From Puccinia triticina (taxonomy: Eukaryota; Basidiomycota; Pucciniomycetes; Pucciniales; Pucciniaceae), in the NCBI RefSeq assembly GCF_026914185.1, contig NC_070568.1:1942001-2006000 (forward strand): a DNA stretch of 64,000 nucleotides, read 5' to 3'. This document shows positions 61,473 through 64,000 of the stretch, piece after piece (within the stretch, counting starts at the first letter, position 1; every line of letters starts with the position of its first letter). A program made the translations under genes and the position numbers. Under the pieces are notes generated by a model. The model saw only the letters and a program-made list of their open reading frames with translations, made no database searches and had not been told where the DNA came from.

Positions 61473-64000
61473 ATGAGTTGGTCGGCTGAAATCTACATGG
61501 GCAATCTTCAAGAGTACATCGATAGGACTCAAGCTCATCTTCTCGACATCGATGCCGTGGGGATCAATCTTCCGGATGTCATCATTTCTTATCTTGTACT
61601 CGGCAAGCTAATGAATGATTATAAACTCAATCAGATCATTGACACCTGTGCGCTATCTGAAGAATGCACTTCATCTCCGTATCTCGTTCTGGATGCTCTC
61701 CAAACTTGGTTGACTCACAAGAGTGGTCGAAAGGACTTAGATCACGGAACTGTGTTGATCAATACATCAAATATTCCGACTCCAACCAGCAAGTTTCCGT
61801 TCAAAATCCTTCATTATTGCGCAAACAGGGTTCATAATCCTGAATCTAATCACGCTGAAGAAAATTGTTACAAGAAGTATCCTGGTAAACGACCGACAAG
61901 CTCTTCAAAGGGCAAGAATGCCAGCGCCAGCTTCGCTCACGCTTCGGTCTTTGTTTCCTTTGCTTCTGGACGTGCTTCTGAAGATGTCGTAATCGATTCA
62001 GCAGCTTCTCATCACATGCTTCGCAATCGAAGTCTTCTTTCTTTGTTTGTTCCGGAGAAAATTAACATCAAAACTGGTAATCCTGACACCCCTCTCATTG
62101 CCTCTGGTCATGGGACGGCTGAAATTTTTACCAATGGTCGGGTAATCAAACTCGTTGATTGTCTCCTGGTTCCAAACATCACTCAGCAGTTGATTTCACT
62201 CGTCAAACTCATCACATCATCTGTCAAGATCACAAAGAATAATCAATACTTTGACATCTCTGACAAATCAGGATCGCTGTTCTCCGGTGACATCATCGAT
62301 AACTTACTTCAGGCTCAATACATTCGATGTCCCTCTGCGCTAATCAACATCAAAGATTCCAACCATGAAATATGGCATCATTGATTAGGACATCCGGGCA
62401 ATCAAGTCATGAAGGCCATGGGTCTTCCAATGTCAAAAGATAACTCGTTATGCGAGGTATGTAGTTGTTCCAAGATGACTCTTGTTCCGTTTCCCGGTCA
62501 TTTTTCTCCTAGCAAGTTTCCTCTTAGCCGTCTTCACATGGACCTCGTTGGCCCAATCAATCCCCCCTCTCTCTCTGGCTTCAAGTATTTTTTGACCATA
62601 GTGGATCAATACTCATCCTTTAAATTTGTTTGGTTTTTAAAGGCAAAGTTGGAGGCTTTTGAAGAATTTGAACGTTTTGTCAACCTAGTTGAGAACATTC
62701 AAGACAGCAAAATCAAGGAGATCGTTTCTGATCAGGGAGGAGAATTCGTCAATCACCAATTCAGTGAATTTGCCGCCGAAAAGGGAATTCTTCAGACCTT
62801 CTCTCCAGCTGAAACTCCTCAGTTGAATGGTTTCGCCGAACGAGCAAATCGAACGATCCTGGATAAAGCTAGATGTCTCCTCTTGACTAGCAGTCTGCCC
62901 AAAACCTACTGGGTGGAGGCTGTAAACGCTGCCACATTCATCTCCAATATGTTAGCTACTCCATCTCGCCATTCCTCTCCGTATGAGCTATGGACTAAAA
63001 CTTCTGCTCCTTATCATCGTCTCAGAGCTTTCGGTTGCAAAGCATATATTGCCGTCCCGAAGCATCACAGATCTTGGAAGCTTGGGAACACTGGGGAGAT
63101 AGGAATTCTTATCGGTTTTGAGAATGAAGGCTTGGTGTATCGGATTCTTCGGCTGCAAGACAAGAAATTGATTAAGACTCGACACGCAAAATTTGATGAA
63201 ACGTTCTTTCCAAAAATATCCAAGGATTCGGTTCCTTTCGCCATGTCAGAAACGCTTGTCAAAGGAGAATTTGCTCATGATTCATTTGAAGCGGATTCAG
63301 ATGCTTCTTCAGAATCTTCAGTTGATGTTGATCACTCACCGCCTCGGGCTCCTCCTCCTCCTCCAGTCCCTCATCCTGAACGCACTGAGTCACCACCTCG
63401 GCCTCCCTCTCCTTCTCCGGTTCCTAGGCTTACAGTTGTTGGTCCTCGGCATCCAACTCTAATTAACGGTGAAATCTCAACCGAGAATATACTCCCTTTC
63501 CGTCGCCAGCAATGTCCTCGCACTTTTGTAACTGAGTTGGGAGACAATATTCCAGGGCATTATCATCAAGCCGTCAAGAGCAGTGAGTCTGTTGGTTGGC
63601 TGAAGGCTATCAAAACTGAGCTAGAGGCGATGGATAGACTCAATGTGTGGAATGTTGTAGATTGATTTCCGGATATCAAGACCGTGGGCACCACTTGGGT
63701 GTTTAGGATGAAAAAGGACGGAAAGGCTGTTGTTTTTCAAGCAAGATTGTGTGCTCAGGGATTCTCTCAAGTTCACGGAGTTGATTTCTCAAAAACCTTT
63801 GCTCCTACTGGCCGTCTTAACTCACTTAGGGCTCTTATCTCTCATGCAGCTGCCAATGGGCTCAAGTTTCATCAGCTCGACGTCAAAACCGCTTTCCTTA
63901 ACGCCAATCTTGAGGAGGAATTTTTCTTGTCCATCCCTCAAGGTGTCAAACTGGACAAAAAACGGAAATGTCTAAAATTGAACAAGGCTATATATGGTCT
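61473..64000 (+). pseudogene. Copia element 2: gag-pro-integrase-RT, 5' truncated, runs off edge
   Basis: One plus frame runs to the window end with two TGA codons (62382-62384 and 63663-63665). It starts in mid gag (MSWSAEIYMGNLQEYIDRTQ). A Cys/His knuckle-like region (HYCANRVHNPESNHAEENCY) follows, then the protease with VVIDSAASHHML. Next is the integrase with WHH-stop-LGHPG, CEVCSCSKM, LHMDLVGPI, VSDQGGEFVN and NGFAERANRTI. A Pro/Ser-rich linker precedes the RT (TWVFRMKKDGKAV, LDVKTAFLNANLEEEF, LNKAIYG). The first TGA stands where Arg is expected in the HxRLGH motif. The gag N-terminus and 5' LTR are absent: the Harbinger right end lies 43 bp upstream. A dead element unless read through. 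Confidence 0.88.

Overview
The window looks like a transposon-dense region of a basidiomycete nuclear genome, most likely a rust fungus (Pucciniales, Puccinia-like). This is inferred from short spliceosomal introns (54-106 bp) with GT..AG ends, the mixture of Ty1/copia, Ty3/gypsy, Tc1/mariner and PIF/Harbinger elements, and fragments of fungal-type host genes. No species can be fixed from the sequence alone. No rRNA gene, complete tRNA gene or CRISPR array was seen.

Layout. 1-5.17 kb, 7.78-11.54 kb and 20.36-24.03 kb are minisatellites built from one 20/21-bp unit that is itself an inverted repeat (GGCACTAT-TC-ATAGTGCC). The first block reads in one orientation and the second in the other. 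The third switches orientation at about 21.09 kb. A diverged 42-bp relative lies at 24.5-24.8 kb. Between the arrays are two spliced hypothetical genes (5.39-7.35 kb), a broken TAF2-like gene (12.8-15.0 kb) cut off near a 2.9-kb element with inverted ends, and a third spliced hypothetical gene (18.5-19.7 kb). 25-29 kb holds decayed pieces of carbamoyl-phosphate synthase and dynamitin genes. 28.9-30.95 kb is a satellite that inverts in the middle.

30.95-49.2 kb is a nested transposon complex. The two ends of a minus-strand copia element (3' LTR/RNase H at 30.95-31.84 kb, integrase/RT at 47.63-49.17 kb) are separated by 15.8 kb. Inside lie two nearly identical 6.1-kb Tc1/mariner-type elements in opposite orientation, with TA ends and TIRs of about 290 bp. 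Positions x and 79409-x pair over most of their length. Each carries a transposase with the same two premature TGA codons plus three further genes. One copy also carries a 342-bp solo LTR with a perfect 5-bp target duplication.

49.41-61.43 kb is a PIF/Harbinger-type element with matched ends. It carries an apparently intact DDE transposase, a Myb/SANT-like DNA-binding gene, a second decayed copy of that gene, and a five-exon gene for an RTC4-domain protein. The Myb-like gene is split by a recent 5.4-kb gypsy element with 829-bp LTRs of very high identity. The gypsy element keeps gag and protease but has no recognisable reverse transcriptase. Its primer-binding region matches not only the tRNA 3' end but the whole 3' half of a tRNA-Tyr. 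A 5'-truncated copia element runs off the right edge.

The strongest leads are the palindromic minisatellite system, the cargo-bearing mariner pair, the Harbinger element with an RTC4 gene, the half-tRNA primer region, four repeats of about 100 bp (each with a GTAAGT) inside the gypsy element, and a run of premature TGA codons all in TTGA context.
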